NCBI RefSeq assembly: GCF_014202425.1
Contig: NZ_JACHGT010000011.1
Span: forward strand, 1-64,000
Length of the DNA: 64,000 bases
Direction of reading: 5' to 3'
From: Phytomonospora endophytica
GTDB lineage: Bacteria; Actinomycetota; Actinomycetes; Mycobacteriales; Micromonosporaceae
Made by a program: the position numbers and the translations under genes. A model generated the notes under the pieces. The model searched no databases. It had not been told where the DNA came from and saw only the letters and a program-made list of their open reading frames with translations. This document shows, piece by piece, positions 42,869 to 50,813 of this stretch (the first letter of the stretch is position 1; every line of letters starts with the position of its first letter).

Positions 42869-44089
42869 TCACGCCGCCCGCGACAGCCGCTCCCGCAGCG
42901 CCGGCTCCATGCGCAGCAGCACGAACGCCGACCCGACCCCGGCGACCAGCGCGCCCCACCACAGGTACTCCGGCCCGACGGTCGTGAACAGCAGCGTCGT
43001 CAGCGCCGGGCCGACCATCCGCGACAGCGCGTTCACCCAGTTCATCGCACCCTGGTAGCGGCCCTGCGCCCCGGCGGGCGCCAGGTCGGCGGCGACCCCG
43101 CCGACGACGATCCCGGCCGCGACCTCGCCGACCGACCACACCACCGTCGTCACCACGTAGCTCCACAGCTGGTCGGCGAGCCCCGTGCTCGCCACGCCGA
43201 CGCTCAGCACGAGGGTGGCGCCGACCATCACCCTGACCCGGCCGAGCCGCGCCAGTCGCGGGTACAGCACCGGCTGAAGCAGCACGACGAGGGCCGCGTT
43301 GACGATCGCCGTCGCGCCGAACACCGCCGGGCTCAAGCCGTCGAGACGGATGGCCAGGGGCAGCGCGAACTCGACGAGACTGTAGACGACCTCGTTGACC
43401 AGCGACAACGCGATGAAACCGAGCATCAGGCGATCGGCGAAGAGCACGCCGTACCCACCGCGCTCGGCCCGGCCGCGCGCGGCCCGCGCCGTCTTGGGCA
43501 CGCCCGCCAGGACGATCCCGGCGAAGACCAGGCAGGTCGCGATGTCGATGGCGAACAGCAGCCCGTAGCCGTGCGCGGCGAGGAAACCCGCCATCGCGGC
43601 GGCCGTCGCGGCACCGATGTTGATGGCCCAGTGGATGAGGCTGAAGGCGCGCGCCCGCTTCTCACCGGTCACCGCCCCGGCGACCAGGGACGCGGCGGCG
43701 GGCGGGTAGAGCTTCCCGGCGACGCCCACGAGGACGGCGGCGGCGATCATCAGCGGGATCGTCGGGGCGACGTAGAGCGCGCCGAGGCTCGCCGGGGCGG
43801 CGACCAGCCCGGTCAGCAGCGCCGTGCGCGGCCCGATGCGGTCGGTCAGCCAGCCGCCGGCGATCGCGCCGACCAGCCCGCCGAAACCGAGCGCGGCCAC
43901 GACCGTGCCGGTCGACTGCTCGCCGACGCCTTTCGAACCCAGGAAGAAGACGATGAACGGCACGACCATCGCGCCGATGCGGTTGGCGACCGTACCGGCG
44001 GCGACGATCCAGAACTGACGCGGCAGACCACCGAAACGGGTGTCCAGGGCGGTACGGACACGGCCCTTGGGCGGGGACTCAAGCAACAT
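42869..44089 (-). CDS. MFS transporter
   Basis: A 406-residue transporter with 12 predicted helices and motif A (GGWLTDRIGPRTALL) between helices 2 and 3. The second half repeats the order. Likely an exporter of a small molecule. It is divergent from an ArsR-like regulator 74 bp away, which probably controls it. Confidence 0.88.
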   Translation of the reverse strand: MLLESPPKGRVRTALDTRFGGLPRQFWIVAAGTVANRIGAMVVPFIVFFLGSKGVGEQSTGTVVAALGFGGLVGAIAGGWLTDRIGPRTALLTGLVAAPASLGALYVAPTIPLMIAAAVLVGVAGKLYPPAAASLVAGAVTGEKRARAFSLIHWAINIGAATAAAMAGFLAAHGYGLLFAIDIATCLVFAGIVLAGVPKTARAARGRAERGGYGVLFADRLMLGFIALSLVNEVVYSLVEFALPLAIRLDGLSPAVFGATAIVNAALVVLLQPVLYPRLARLGRVRVMVGATLVLSVGVASTGLADQLWSYVVTTVVWSVGEVAAGIVVGGVAADLAPAGAQGRYQGAMNWVNALSRMVGPALTTLLFTTVGPEYLWWGALVAGVGSAFVLLRMEPALRERLSRAA

Positions 44090-44163
44090 GGGTAGAGCTT
44101 CGGTTTCCCACGATCACCGCAGTACTGTTTTAGTCACGGCTGAATGTTGAGGGGGTTTCCCGC

Positions 44164-45138
44164 GTGCTGACCATCGAGTTCTCCGTCGCGCGCATGCGAT
44201 TCGCGCTGTCGTGCCTCTGGGAGGCCATGAGCGCCTACCACGTCCTCCAGGGCCCCGAAGGCCACACGGTGCTCCACCTCTGGGCGCGGGCCGTGCGCCC
44301 CGCCCTCGACGCCGCCGGACTAAGACCCGGAGGCGACAGCCTCCTCGCCGGACTCATCCCGCCCGGCCCCACCTACACCCCCGACTTCCTCACCCCGCCC
44401 CCGACGAGCCTCGCCCCCGACCTCGACGCCGAACTCGACGTCCTGCGCGCCACCCCCCACGAGGTCGTCCGCGCCGAGATCGGCCGGCTCGCGTGGGACC
44501 CGACGCCGTCGGTGCGCGCCATGGCCGCCGACCCCGACGCCGGGCTCGCCCGCGTCGCCGGAGAACTCCGCACCCTGTGGGACATCGCCATCGCGCCCCA
44601 CTGGCGGCGCATGCGCGCCCTGCTCGAAGCCGAGGTCTTCCACCGCGCGCGCGTCCTGGCCGCCGAAGGCGCCGTCGGGCTGCTCAACAGCCTTCACGAG
44701 CGCGTCGGCTGGGAGGAGAACACGCTGTCGATCGCCCACAAGTGGTGCAGCGACGACGCGACCCTCTCCGCGAACGGGCTCCTGCTCGTCCCGACCGTGT
44801 TCGTCTGGCCCGCCGTCCGCACCGTCGCCTCGCCCGACAACCCCCAGCTCGCCTATCCACCGCGCGGCGTCGGGACCCTGTGGGAAACCCCCGGCGAAGC
44901 GCCCGCCGCGCTCGCCGCGGTGCTCGGGAAAGGACGCGCGCGGCTCCTCGTCGAGCTCAGCTCACCGGCCTCGACGACCGACCTCGCCCAGCGCACGGGG
45001 ATGACACCGGGCGGGGTCTCCCAGCACCTGCGGGTGCTGCGGGAGGCGGGGCTGATCACCCCGCACCGGCTGGGGCACTCGGTGCTGAACATCCGCACGC
45101 CCGCCGCGGACACACTGCTGGGGGCGGCGGCGGGGTAG
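44164..45138 (+). CDS. ArsR-type winged-helix regulator with DUF5937 domain
   Basis: A 324-residue regulator. The N-terminal 230 residues match the DUF5937 ligand-sensing type (IEFSVARMRFALSCLWEAM, NGLLLVPTVFVWP). The C-terminal 75 residues are an ArsR winged helix (SSPASTTDLAQRTGMTPGGVSQHLRVLREAGLITPHRLGHSVL). It starts at GTG 44164 behind TTGAGGGGG. Divergence from the MFS gene suggests it represses that exporter. Confidence 0.88.
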   Translation: MLTIEFSVARMRFALSCLWEAMSAYHVLQGPEGHTVLHLWARAVRPALDAAGLRPGGDSLLAGLIPPGPTYTPDFLTPPPTSLAPDLDAELDVLRATPHEVVRAEIGRLAWDPTPSVRAMAADPDAGLARVAGELRTLWDIAIAPHWRRMRALLEAEVFHRARVLAAEGAVGLLNSLHERVGWEENTLSIAHKWCSDDATLSANGLLLVPTVFVWPAVRTVASPDNPQLAYPPRGVGTLWETPGEAPAALAAVLGKGRARLLVELSSPASTTDLAQRTGMTPGGVSQHLRVLREAGLITPHRLGHSVLNIRTPAADTLLGAAAG

Positions 45139-45142
45139 GGCG

Positions 45143-46126
45143 TCACGCCCGGATCCGCACCGGCGCCGGCCCGCGAAAGTCGAGGACGATCGGCGTGACC
45201 TGGTAGCCGTAGCGGGCCGCCCGGAACTCCCACCCGACCATCCGGCACGGCGGGGGCACGTCCGGTGTCCTGTTGAACGACCAGATCGCGAACGGCACGT
45301 TCATCGCCCAGGTCAGCAGCGTGCACACCGCCGCGCCCAGGAACAGCGAGGAGACGCCGACGAATCGCAGCTCCACGCTCACGAACCGGCTCAGGAACTC
45401 CGTCGCCCACAACACCAGCACATCGGTGCCGTAACCGAGCAGGAGCAGCGCCGGCGCCATGCGCAGCATGCGCCTGCGCAGCTCCTCGCGGTCGCCCTGA
45501 CCCGGATCGATCGCGAACGACCAGCCGAACGCGTGGTACACCGCCACGAGTGTCACCAGCGCGACCGCCGTCTGCCACCCCGACGCGCCCTCGACGCGGA
45601 AGTCCCCGATGGCCCACATCAGCGTGAACCCCCCGGCGCTCGCCAGGGCGCGCATGACCGTCCCCAGCAGCCGCCACCACCGCGCCCGGTCGATCAGGAT
45701 GCCGAGCAGCTGCATCGGGAGCCAGGAAAGGAGGAACACCATGAGAGGCGCGACGAGGAACGGCAGGAAACCGTCGATCGTGAACGGCACGCCGAGCGGT
45801 CCGGCGACGACCGTGGCCAGGAGCCAGGCGATCGGGCCGCCGAGGAGGGCCACGACGAACCCGAGAAACACGGCCGCCCCCGCCGCCCGGTGGAGTCCGG
45901 GCGAGAGCCTCGCCCGAGGAGGTCCGGGGAGCAGAGTCGCCGACATGCTCAGGCCGAGCTCCACGATCGCGATCACCACGACGATCAGCGCGTTCTGGCC
46001 GGCGGTCCCGGCCAAGGCGACGCCCGGAACGGTCACGGCGGCGGCCCAGACCGCGCCGACCCCGACGACGAAATTCCACCAGGCAATGGACAGGTCTCGT
46101 CCGGTCATCGGGCCGCCTTCGCTCAC
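45143..46126 (-). CDS. Polytopic membrane protein of unknown function
   Basis: A 327-residue protein with about eight membrane helices (for example NFVVGVGAVWAAAVTVPGV, ALIVVVIAIVELGLSM, AGAAVFLGFVVALLGG, PFLVAPLMVFLLSWLPM, AVALVTLVAVYHAFGW). It has no recognised transport or enzyme motif. Alternative start: ATG at 46108. It converges on the ArsR-like gene with a 4-bp gap. Confidence 0.7.
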   Translation of the reverse strand: MSEGGPMTGRDLSIAWWNFVVGVGAVWAAAVTVPGVALAGTAGQNALIVVVIAIVELGLSMSATLLPGPPRARLSPGLHRAAGAAVFLGFVVALLGGPIAWLLATVVAGPLGVPFTIDGFLPFLVAPLMVFLLSWLPMQLLGILIDRARWWRLLGTVMRALASAGGFTLMWAIGDFRVEGASGWQTAVALVTLVAVYHAFGWSFAIDPGQGDREELRRRMLRMAPALLLLGYGTDVLVLWATEFLSRFVSVELRFVGVSSLFLGAAVCTLLTWAMNVPFAIWSFNRTPDVPPPCRMVGWEFRAARYGYQVTPIVLDFRGPAPVRIRA

Positions 46127-46177
46127 GGGAAACGGACGCGGCCAGTCTGGCGCCCCGACCCCGGGAGCGGTCCCCGC

Positions 46178-47335
46178 CTAAACCTTCCGCAACGCGTTCT
46201 CGAAGTCCGCCACCAGATCCTCCGCCGCCTCGACGCCGCAGCTGAGGCGGATCAGGTCGTCGGTGATCCCGCTCGCCGCGCGGGCCTCGGCGGTCATGCC
46301 CGCGTGCGAGGTCAGCGCGGGCCTGGTGATCAGCGACTCGACACCGCCGAGGCTCGGCGCCACGTAGGGCAGGCGCAACCCGTCGAAGAGGGCTTCGGCG
46401 GCATCGACTCCGCCCGTGAGGCGCAGGCTGAGCATGCCGCCGAAGCCGGACAGGAACCGGCTCGCGTGGGTGTGGTCCACGTGCGAGGGGAGTCCTGCGT
46501 AGTTGACCTCGGCGACCTTCGGGTGGTCGGCGAGGAAACCCGCGAGCGCGCGGGCGTTCTCGTTTTGCGCCCGCACCCGCAGCGCCAGGGTCTTCAGCCC
46601 GCGCGCGAGCAGGAAACCCGGATGGGCGTCGAGGCTGCCGCCGTAGAGGTTGAGGATGTGCCGGACCCGCTCGACCAGCTCCGCGCCGCCCGCGATCACC
46701 CCGGCGGTGAGGTCGGAGTGGCCGTTGAGGCTCTTGGTCGCGCTGTGCACGACGACGTCGAACCCGGCCGGGATCGGCCGGTAGTTGACCGGTCCCGCGA
46801 AGGTGTTGTCGACGACGCTGGTCAGGCCGTGCTCGCGCGCGAAGTCGACGACCTCCGGCATGCGCGCCACCCGCATGAGCGGGTTGGCGATCGTCTCGAC
46901 GTAGATGACGCGCGTCCGCGGTGTCACCGCCGCCGCCCAGGTCTCCGGGCGTTGCGCGTCAACGAAGGTGTACGACCAGCCCAGCGCCTCGGCGCGCTCG
47001 GTGATGAAGTCGTGGGTGCCGCCGTAGAGGACGTCGGCGACGATCAGGTGGTCGCCGGCCTTGAGCAGGGTGTGCAGCGTCGTCGTGATCGCGGCCATGC
47101 CCGACGACGTCGCCACCGCGGCCTCGGCGCCTTCGAGGGCGGCGAGTTTCCCGTGCAGATAGACCTGCGAGGGCGTCGAGTTGAGGCGCATGTACTTCAT
47201 GTCGTCGTAGGCCGTGTCAGGCTCGACCGAGTACACCGTCGCCTGGTAGATCGGGTAGACCACCGAGCCCTCGGGCCCGGGCCGCTGTTCCCCGGCGTGC
47301 ACCGCCAGGGTCTCGATCCGCGGGTCGTCGTGCAT
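46178..47335 (-). CDS. PLP-dependent trans-sulfuration enzyme (cystathionine/methionine lyase family)
   Basis: A 385-residue Cys/Met metabolism PLP enzyme. The PLP Lys is in VVVHSATKSLNGHSD; other contacts are TSSGMAAITTTLHTLLKAGD, YVETIANPLMRV and SVVDNTFAGP. The order fits cystathionine gamma-lyase/synthase or methionine gamma-lyase; which reaction applies cannot be told. GAGGAGGTGCGCG precedes the ATG. It is not next to the sulfonate operon but belongs to the same sulfur metabolism. Confidence 0.9.
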   Translation of the reverse strand: MHDDPRIETLAVHAGEQRPGPEGSVVYPIYQATVYSVEPDTAYDDMKYMRLNSTPSQVYLHGKLAALEGAEAAVATSSGMAAITTTLHTLLKAGDHLIVADVLYGGTHDFITERAEALGWSYTFVDAQRPETWAAAVTPRTRVIYVETIANPLMRVARMPEVVDFAREHGLTSVVDNTFAGPVNYRPIPAGFDVVVHSATKSLNGHSDLTAGVIAGGAELVERVRHILNLYGGSLDAHPGFLLARGLKTLALRVRAQNENARALAGFLADHPKVAEVNYAGLPSHVDHTHASRFLSGFGGMLSLRLTGGVDAAEALFDGLRLPYVAPSLGGVESLITRPALTSHAGMTAEARAASGITDDLIRLSCGVEAAEDLVADFENALRKV

Positions 47336-47480
47336 CGCGCACCTCCTCGATCGCCTCTCGCGTCAACCTAGGGAAACCCGGGTTAGGAGCGGCAGTCCAT
47401 TTCGGCCGTGTCTGGCCGGTCGTTTCACATCCTTACGATCTTCGATGCCGGGCCCGCGCGGGCGGCGGTACTCTGTCGGC

Positions 47481-47735
47481 GTGCCGCAACCCAAGCCCAC
47501 CGACGGCGGCCTGCGCCTCGCGCCGCCGCCGCCGGACATGCCGATGACGCCGATCGCCGTCGCCGGCACCGCGCTCTGGCTGCTCGCCGGGCTGGTGATG
47601 TTCCTGTTCTTCAAAGACGACCTCAACGCCGCCGGCAAGGGCTGGTGGATCAGCACCTGCTGGGCCGGGGTCATCTCGGGCTTCGTCGGGACGACGTGGA
47701 TGGTCCTGCACGACCGGCGGCGGCCTAAGAAGTAG
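47481..47735 (+). CDS. DUF2530 small membrane protein
   Basis: An 84-residue protein with two membrane helices (IAVAGTALWLLAGLVMFLFF and WWISTCWAGVISGFVGTTWM), matching DUF2530, whose function is unknown. GTG 47481 lies 6 nt behind TACTCT (47469-47474), a leaderless arrangement. Its last 11 bp overlap the end of the convergent QueC/QatC-like gene. Confidence 0.82.
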   Translation: MPQPKPTDGGLRLAPPPPDMPMTPIAVAGTALWLLAGLVMFLFFKDDLNAAGKGWWISTCWAGVISGFVGTTWMVLHDRRRPKK

Positions 47736-48891
47736 CGCCCCACACGTCCCGGAGCTCCTGGCGGCCGCGCTCGATCACGTCGAGGACCGGCGCGATGTCG
47801 GCGCCGGGGGGCCAGGGCGCGAGATCGTCGGCCGACGGTTCGGGCGCCGCCAGCCAGTCCCGCAGCGCGTCGAGCGCCTCGGAACCCTTCTCGCCCGGTT
47901 CGAGGGCCGCCGGATCGACGCGGTAAGGCGTGCCGTCGTCGCCGGTCGCGACGATGAAGGCGGCGTGCCGCACCAGGCAGGGCAGGCAGGTACCGCAGTT
48001 GAGCACCGCCCCGTCGCCGGCCTTCGGGAAAGCGCAGGAGACCGTCGCGAAGAGCGCCGCCGGGTCGGTGCCCGACTCCAGGGTTTCCCGGCAGGTCTCC
48101 CCTTTCGTCAGGTAGGCGAAGGGGTTCACGACCCGGTGCGGGAGTTTGAGGTGGCGCAGCACGACGTTGAGGCGCGCGAGCGTGACCGGGTGGGCCGCGC
48201 GGATCCCGCCGAGCGGCGGCCACGCGGCGAGCAGGCCGTTCTCCGGCACGCGCAGGTTCCGCACACGATGGCTTGAGGCGACCAGGACACCCGCCGCGAG
48301 GAAGAGCAGGCCACGCGTCCGCCCGCCGGGCGCCACCGAGAGCGACGCCAGCCGCGTCGGCGGCACGCCGAGCCCGTCGGCGAGGCCGCGCTGGAAACGC
48401 TCCAGCGGCCGCCGCCCCCGACGGTCGACGAGGACCATCGGCCGGTCGCGGACCGAGGAGCCGTGGCAGTAGGAGTCGAGGCCGCCGGTGAAGCCGACGA
48501 CCGTGTCGGCACGACGGCCCCACCCGGGGATGTCCGGTGACCAGTACGAACTCGCCGCGCGGACTTCGAGCTCCCAGTCGTCGCCTGTCAGGTGCGAAAG
48601 GAGGCGCTCCAGCATCGTCAGCGCCCGCCCCCACCGCTCCGGCGCGACGACGGGCAGACTCACCCCGACCGCACGGGCGGTGCCCTCCCCGGCCAGCAGG
48701 TCGGCCGTGTGCACCGCGCTGGCCAGGAGGAACAGGTCGACAGCCGTCTGGTCCGGCGCCCGATGAAGCGCCCCGACCAGGCGGGAAACCGCCGCGTTGC
48801 GCCTGCTGCCCTCCGCCGGCCGCACCGGCAAGGGCACCGGCGCCCACCCCGGGCGATGCGAAGGGCGCGACCCGGCGAAGTGGAATCTCAC
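47725..48891 (-). CDS. QueC/QatC-like PP-loop protein (possible defence-related)
   Basis: A 388-residue protein of the PP-loop ATP pyrophosphatase class. The nucleotide loop is F134-TGGLDS-Y141, with Thr for the first Ser. RTRGLLFLAAGVLVASS and LRVPENGLLAAWPPL correspond to conserved QueC-like segments of QatC, and FAYLTKGETCRETL follows. A zinc-type site is C286-x12-C299-x2-C302-x2-C305, as in QueC. QatC is a QueC homologue in the four-gene Qat anti-phage system; no QatA, QatB or QatD partner lies nearby. It could be an orphan or a different nucleobase/peptide-modifying enzyme. Confidence 0.75.
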   Translation of the reverse strand: MRFHFAGSRPSHRPGWAPVPLPVRPAEGSRRNAAVSRLVGALHRAPDQTAVDLFLLASAVHTADLLAGEGTARAVGVSLPVVAPERWGRALTMLERLLSHLTGDDWELEVRAASSYWSPDIPGWGRRADTVVGFTGGLDSYCHGSSVRDRPMVLVDRRGRRPLERFQRGLADGLGVPPTRLASLSVAPGGRTRGLLFLAAGVLVASSHRVRNLRVPENGLLAAWPPLGGIRAAHPVTLARLNVVLRHLKLPHRVVNPFAYLTKGETCRETLESGTDPAALFATVSCAFPKAGDGAVLNCGTCLPCLVRHAAFIVATGDDGTPYRVDPAALEPGEKGSEALDALRDWLAAPEPSADDLAPWPPGADIAPVLDVIERGRQELRDVWGATS

Positions 48892-49022
48892 GCCGCCTCA
48901 CCCCTTCCGGCAACTGTGCTCCGACGGTGGCGTCCACCGTCGACGAGTCTGCCGGATGGGGGTGACGGAGTCGGGGGGAGGTGGGCGACGGTCTCGCTGC
49001 GGGCTCCCGGCGAGCTGCGGCT

Positions 49023-49152
49023 TCACTCGCGATGGACGGGTTTGCCCATGGCCTCTTCGATCTGGTCGAGGAGCGCCGCCTCGCGCGGTCCAGAAGGCCT
49101 CGGTGAAAAGCTCGATCGCGTAGAGCGGGACGGCGCCGGTGTTCACGTCCAT
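49023..49152 (-). pseudogene. Small gene with a probable single-base frameshift
   Basis: An ATG at 49152, with AAGGA about 7 nt upstream, opens a natural-looking frame (MDVNTGAVPLYAIELFTEAF) that becomes Arg/Pro-rich after about residue 23. Skipping one base near 49078-49086 would continue it as LLDQIEEAMGKPVHRE and a TGA at 49023-49025, an ordinary helical ending. This suggests a 1-bp deletion or a sequence error in a gene of about 43 codons. Function unknown. The rest of 48892-49310 holds no other gene that I can support. Confidence 0.45.
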
Positions 49153-49263
49153 CGTTCCTTGTTGGGACGGAACGGTCGGTGAGGCCGTGCTGACTCGGGC
49201 AATGGTGCCGCATGGTGCCCCAGAGCACTTTGGTGATCATCTATCTGTGCTGGTCGGTCGGCT

Positions 49264-49302
49264 GGACACGGCCGCACGAAAACCATCGGCGCGGCCGTGT
49301 CC
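49264..49302. terminator. Intrinsic hairpin at the end of the small-peptide operon
   Basis: A perfect 12-bp stem (GGACACGGCCGC at 49264-49275; complement at 49291-49302) with a 15-nt loop, 9 bp past the last stop of the minus-strand operon. The T-rich stretch (GGGTGTTTTC) follows on the plus side. Confidence 0.6.
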
Positions 49303-49310
49303 GGGTGTTT

Positions 49311-49622
49311 TCAGGGGGCCTCGCGGCGGAGGCGGGCGAGAATCGGGTTGAGCCTGCGGGTCCAGCCGAGTGTCTCCCGCAAGGTGGAGATCAGGTCCCG
49401 GCACGGCCAGACGGCGCCGCAGCACTGGCAGCGGGCTATCAGCGCCGGGATGGGGAAACCCGCGAAGCGGGCGATGCGCAGGCGGCGCCGACTGGGGCGG
49501 TGGGTGCGGAGGGTGTGCTCCCTTCGACGTTGGCGGGTTAGGTGGAGGCTGAGTCGGAATTCGGCGGCGGACAGGCGGTTGGACGGAGCGGTCGGGAAGC
49601 GCGGGACGGCCGAGACGGTCAC
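49311..49622 (-). CDS. Small Cys-motif protein, last gene of the small-peptide operon
   Basis: A 103-residue, strongly basic protein, unknown. Residues 1-60 contain many Arg and look disordered. Residues 65-74 hold C-x2-C-x5-C (CQCCGAVWPC), followed by a helix (RDLISTLRETLGWTRRLN). The upstream gene carries the same C-x2-C-x5-C plus helix, so the two may be related metal-binding proteins. It starts at GTG 49622 with a 4-bp overlap to the upstream stop. Confidence 0.65.
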   Translation of the reverse strand: MTVSAVPRFPTAPSNRLSAAEFRLSLHLTRQRRREHTLRTHRPSRRRLRIARFAGFPIPALIARCQCCGAVWPCRDLISTLRETLGWTRRLNPILARLRREAP

Positions 49623-49858
49623 GGCGCGGCCTCCTCGGTGCCGGCGGTGTTGTTGCCCTCGTCCTCGTGGTCGGGGAGTTGGAGCTCGGCGTTTTCGAGG
49701 ACGGCGAGGCGGTCGAGCAGGTGGGTGTAGAGCGCGCACGGGCCGGGGACGTTGCAGGTCGGGCAGTAGCCCGCCCACGGGTCGTGGAGGTGGAGCCGGA
49801 GCTGGGTATAAGCGAGGTCGGTTTCGGCGACGAGGGTCGCTCGCAGGTCGCGGGTCAT
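49619..49858 (-). CDS. Small Cys-motif protein, third gene of the small-peptide operon
   Basis: A 79-residue protein. Residues 1-27 are helical; HDPWAGYCPTCNVPGPCAL holds His plus C-x2-C-x5-C, a likely zinc site; a second helix (YTHLLDRLAVLENAEL) and an acidic tail follow. It overlaps the membrane-protein gene by 4 bp (ATGA) and the next gene by 4 bp. Unknown function; the chain of tight overlaps means coupled translation. Confidence 0.7.
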   Translation of the reverse strand: MTRDLRATLVAETDLAYTQLRLHLHDPWAGYCPTCNVPGPCALYTHLLDRLAVLENAELQLPDHEDEGNNTAGTEEAAP

Positions 49859-50565
49859 GTCAGGCTCCCCGGGAAGTCGTCGGCGGTGCCGCCGTTCTTG
49901 AGCCAGCGGGCGTAGAGGATGTTGCCGCCGGACCAGAGCAGGCCGAGGGTTCCGAATACGAGCAGGAGGGCGATTCCGACCACTCCGGGCAGGACGGTCG
50001 GCGGGAGGAGGTGGCCGGTGGGGAGGAGCTCGGTCGCGGACGTCGCCCACTCGCGGATGGAGAACCAGCGCGGCCAGGCGAGGAAGTGGCAGAGCAGGTT
50101 CTCGAAGCCGAGGACGTAGACCGCGAAGGCGATGAGCCCGGATCGCCCGAACGCGGTGAAGGCGACGGCGAAGGCCGAGTAGGTCAGGGTGAGGACGAGG
50201 GCGAAGACGGCGTATGTCCACAGTGCTCGGGGTTCGAAGCGGTGGGTCATGGCGCCGATGAGGAATGCGGGCGCGGCGACGTTGGGGAGGGTGACGAGGA
50301 GCAGGACGCGCCAGGCGAGGAGGCCGGGGTAGTGGCGGTAGGGGGATTTCCAGTACTCGACGCGCCAGGCGAGGACGAGTTTGACCTCGTTGTGTGCGGC
50401 GAAGCCGCACAGGATGGGGATGAAGATCGTGAAGGTGAAGAGGCGGGCGGCGGCGGGGGATGTGGTGATCGCGAAGACGAGGGTGGCGATGAGGGCGAGT
50501 AGGTAGAGCGGGTCGTGGCGGCGCTGGTCGTGGAGACGGCGGCGGGTGTAGAGGCGTGTGGTCAT
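49855..50565 (-). CDS. Six-helix membrane protein of the small-peptide operon
   Basis: A 236-residue membrane protein, unknown. A basic N-terminus (TTRLYTRRRLHDQRRHD) is followed by about six helices (LYLLALIATLVFAITTS, LFTFTIFIPILCGFAA, WRVLLLVTLPNVAAPAFLIG, WTYAVFALVLTLTYSAFA, GLIAFAVYVLGFENLL, VVGIALLLVFGTLGLL). The pattern resembles an ABC-2-type permease half, but no ATPase is encoded nearby. It overlaps the peptide gene by 4 bp and the next gene by 4 bp. Confidence 0.7.
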   Translation of the reverse strand: MTTRLYTRRRLHDQRRHDPLYLLALIATLVFAITTSPAAARLFTFTIFIPILCGFAAHNEVKLVLAWRVEYWKSPYRHYPGLLAWRVLLLVTLPNVAAPAFLIGAMTHRFEPRALWTYAVFALVLTLTYSAFAVAFTAFGRSGLIAFAVYVLGFENLLCHFLAWPRWFSIREWATSATELLPTGHLLPPTVLPGVVGIALLLVFGTLGLLWSGGNILYARWLKNGGTADDFPGSLT

Positions 50566-50615
50566 CGCGCACCGCCGGAGTAATGTGCGGGGTACGCAGA
50601 GTTGGGTTCCCGCAT
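50562..50615 (-). CDS. 17-residue peptide, first gene of the operon
   Basis: The ORF MREPNSAYPAHYSGGAR has an ideal ribosome binding site (AAAAGGAGG, 8 nt spacing) and its stop overlaps the membrane-protein start by 4 bp (ATGA). A chance ORF would rarely have both. It has no signal peptide and no Cys or Ser/Thr cluster. It could be a leader that couples translation or a bioactive peptide precursor handled by the membrane protein. A 14-bp hairpin lies just upstream in the 5' UTR. Confidence 0.65.
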   Translation of the reverse strand: MREPNSAYPAHYSGGAR

Positions 50616-50637
50616 CGCGGGTTCCTCCTTTTGTGAG

Positions 50638-50684
50638 GATCGGGGCGGGCCAGGTTTCCTAGGCCGTAGAGGCCCGCCCCGATC
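50638..50684 (+). terminator. Strong hairpin with T-tract on the plus strand, within the minus operon's 5' UTR
   Basis: A perfect 14-bp stem (GATCGGGGCGGGCC at 50638-50651; complement at 50671-50684) with a 19-nt loop, followed on the plus strand by TGTTTTTTC. It is a textbook intrinsic terminator for plus-strand transcription, yet no plus-strand gene ends here. For the minus-strand operon the same sequence is a hairpin 23 nt upstream of the first start codon, just before the ribosome binding site. It may block antisense read-through into the XRE gene or regulate the operon. Confidence 0.75.
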
Positions 50685-50772
50685 TGTTTTTTCAGTGCAG
50701 TGACACCAAGGTTGACCTCGAAAGATCACACCAAGTAACAGGTGCCACACTCGCACCATCTCACATGAGTAG

Positions 50773-50801
50773 AATCTGCGCAAGTACGACCTGCGTAGAT
50801 T
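50773..50801 (+). promoter_or_regulatory. Inverted repeat upstream of the XRE gene
   Basis: AATCTGCGCA (50773-50782) and TGCGTAGATT (50792-50801) form 10-bp arms with one mismatch and a 9-bp spacer, ending 12 bp before the XRE start codon. It probably is the operator of the XRE protein. It lies between the XRE gene and the divergent peptide operon, so both could be controlled. Confidence 0.6.
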
Positions 50802-50813
50802 TTGAGAGGTGTC

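Noticed and set aside
47725-48891. Complete Qat anti-phage system
   Set aside because: No QatA ATPase, QatB or TatD-like QatD gene is adjacent.
47363-49240. Long minus-strand frame over the QueC/QatC-like gene
   Set aside because: Different frame from the gene with PP-loop and zinc motifs; unnatural composition.
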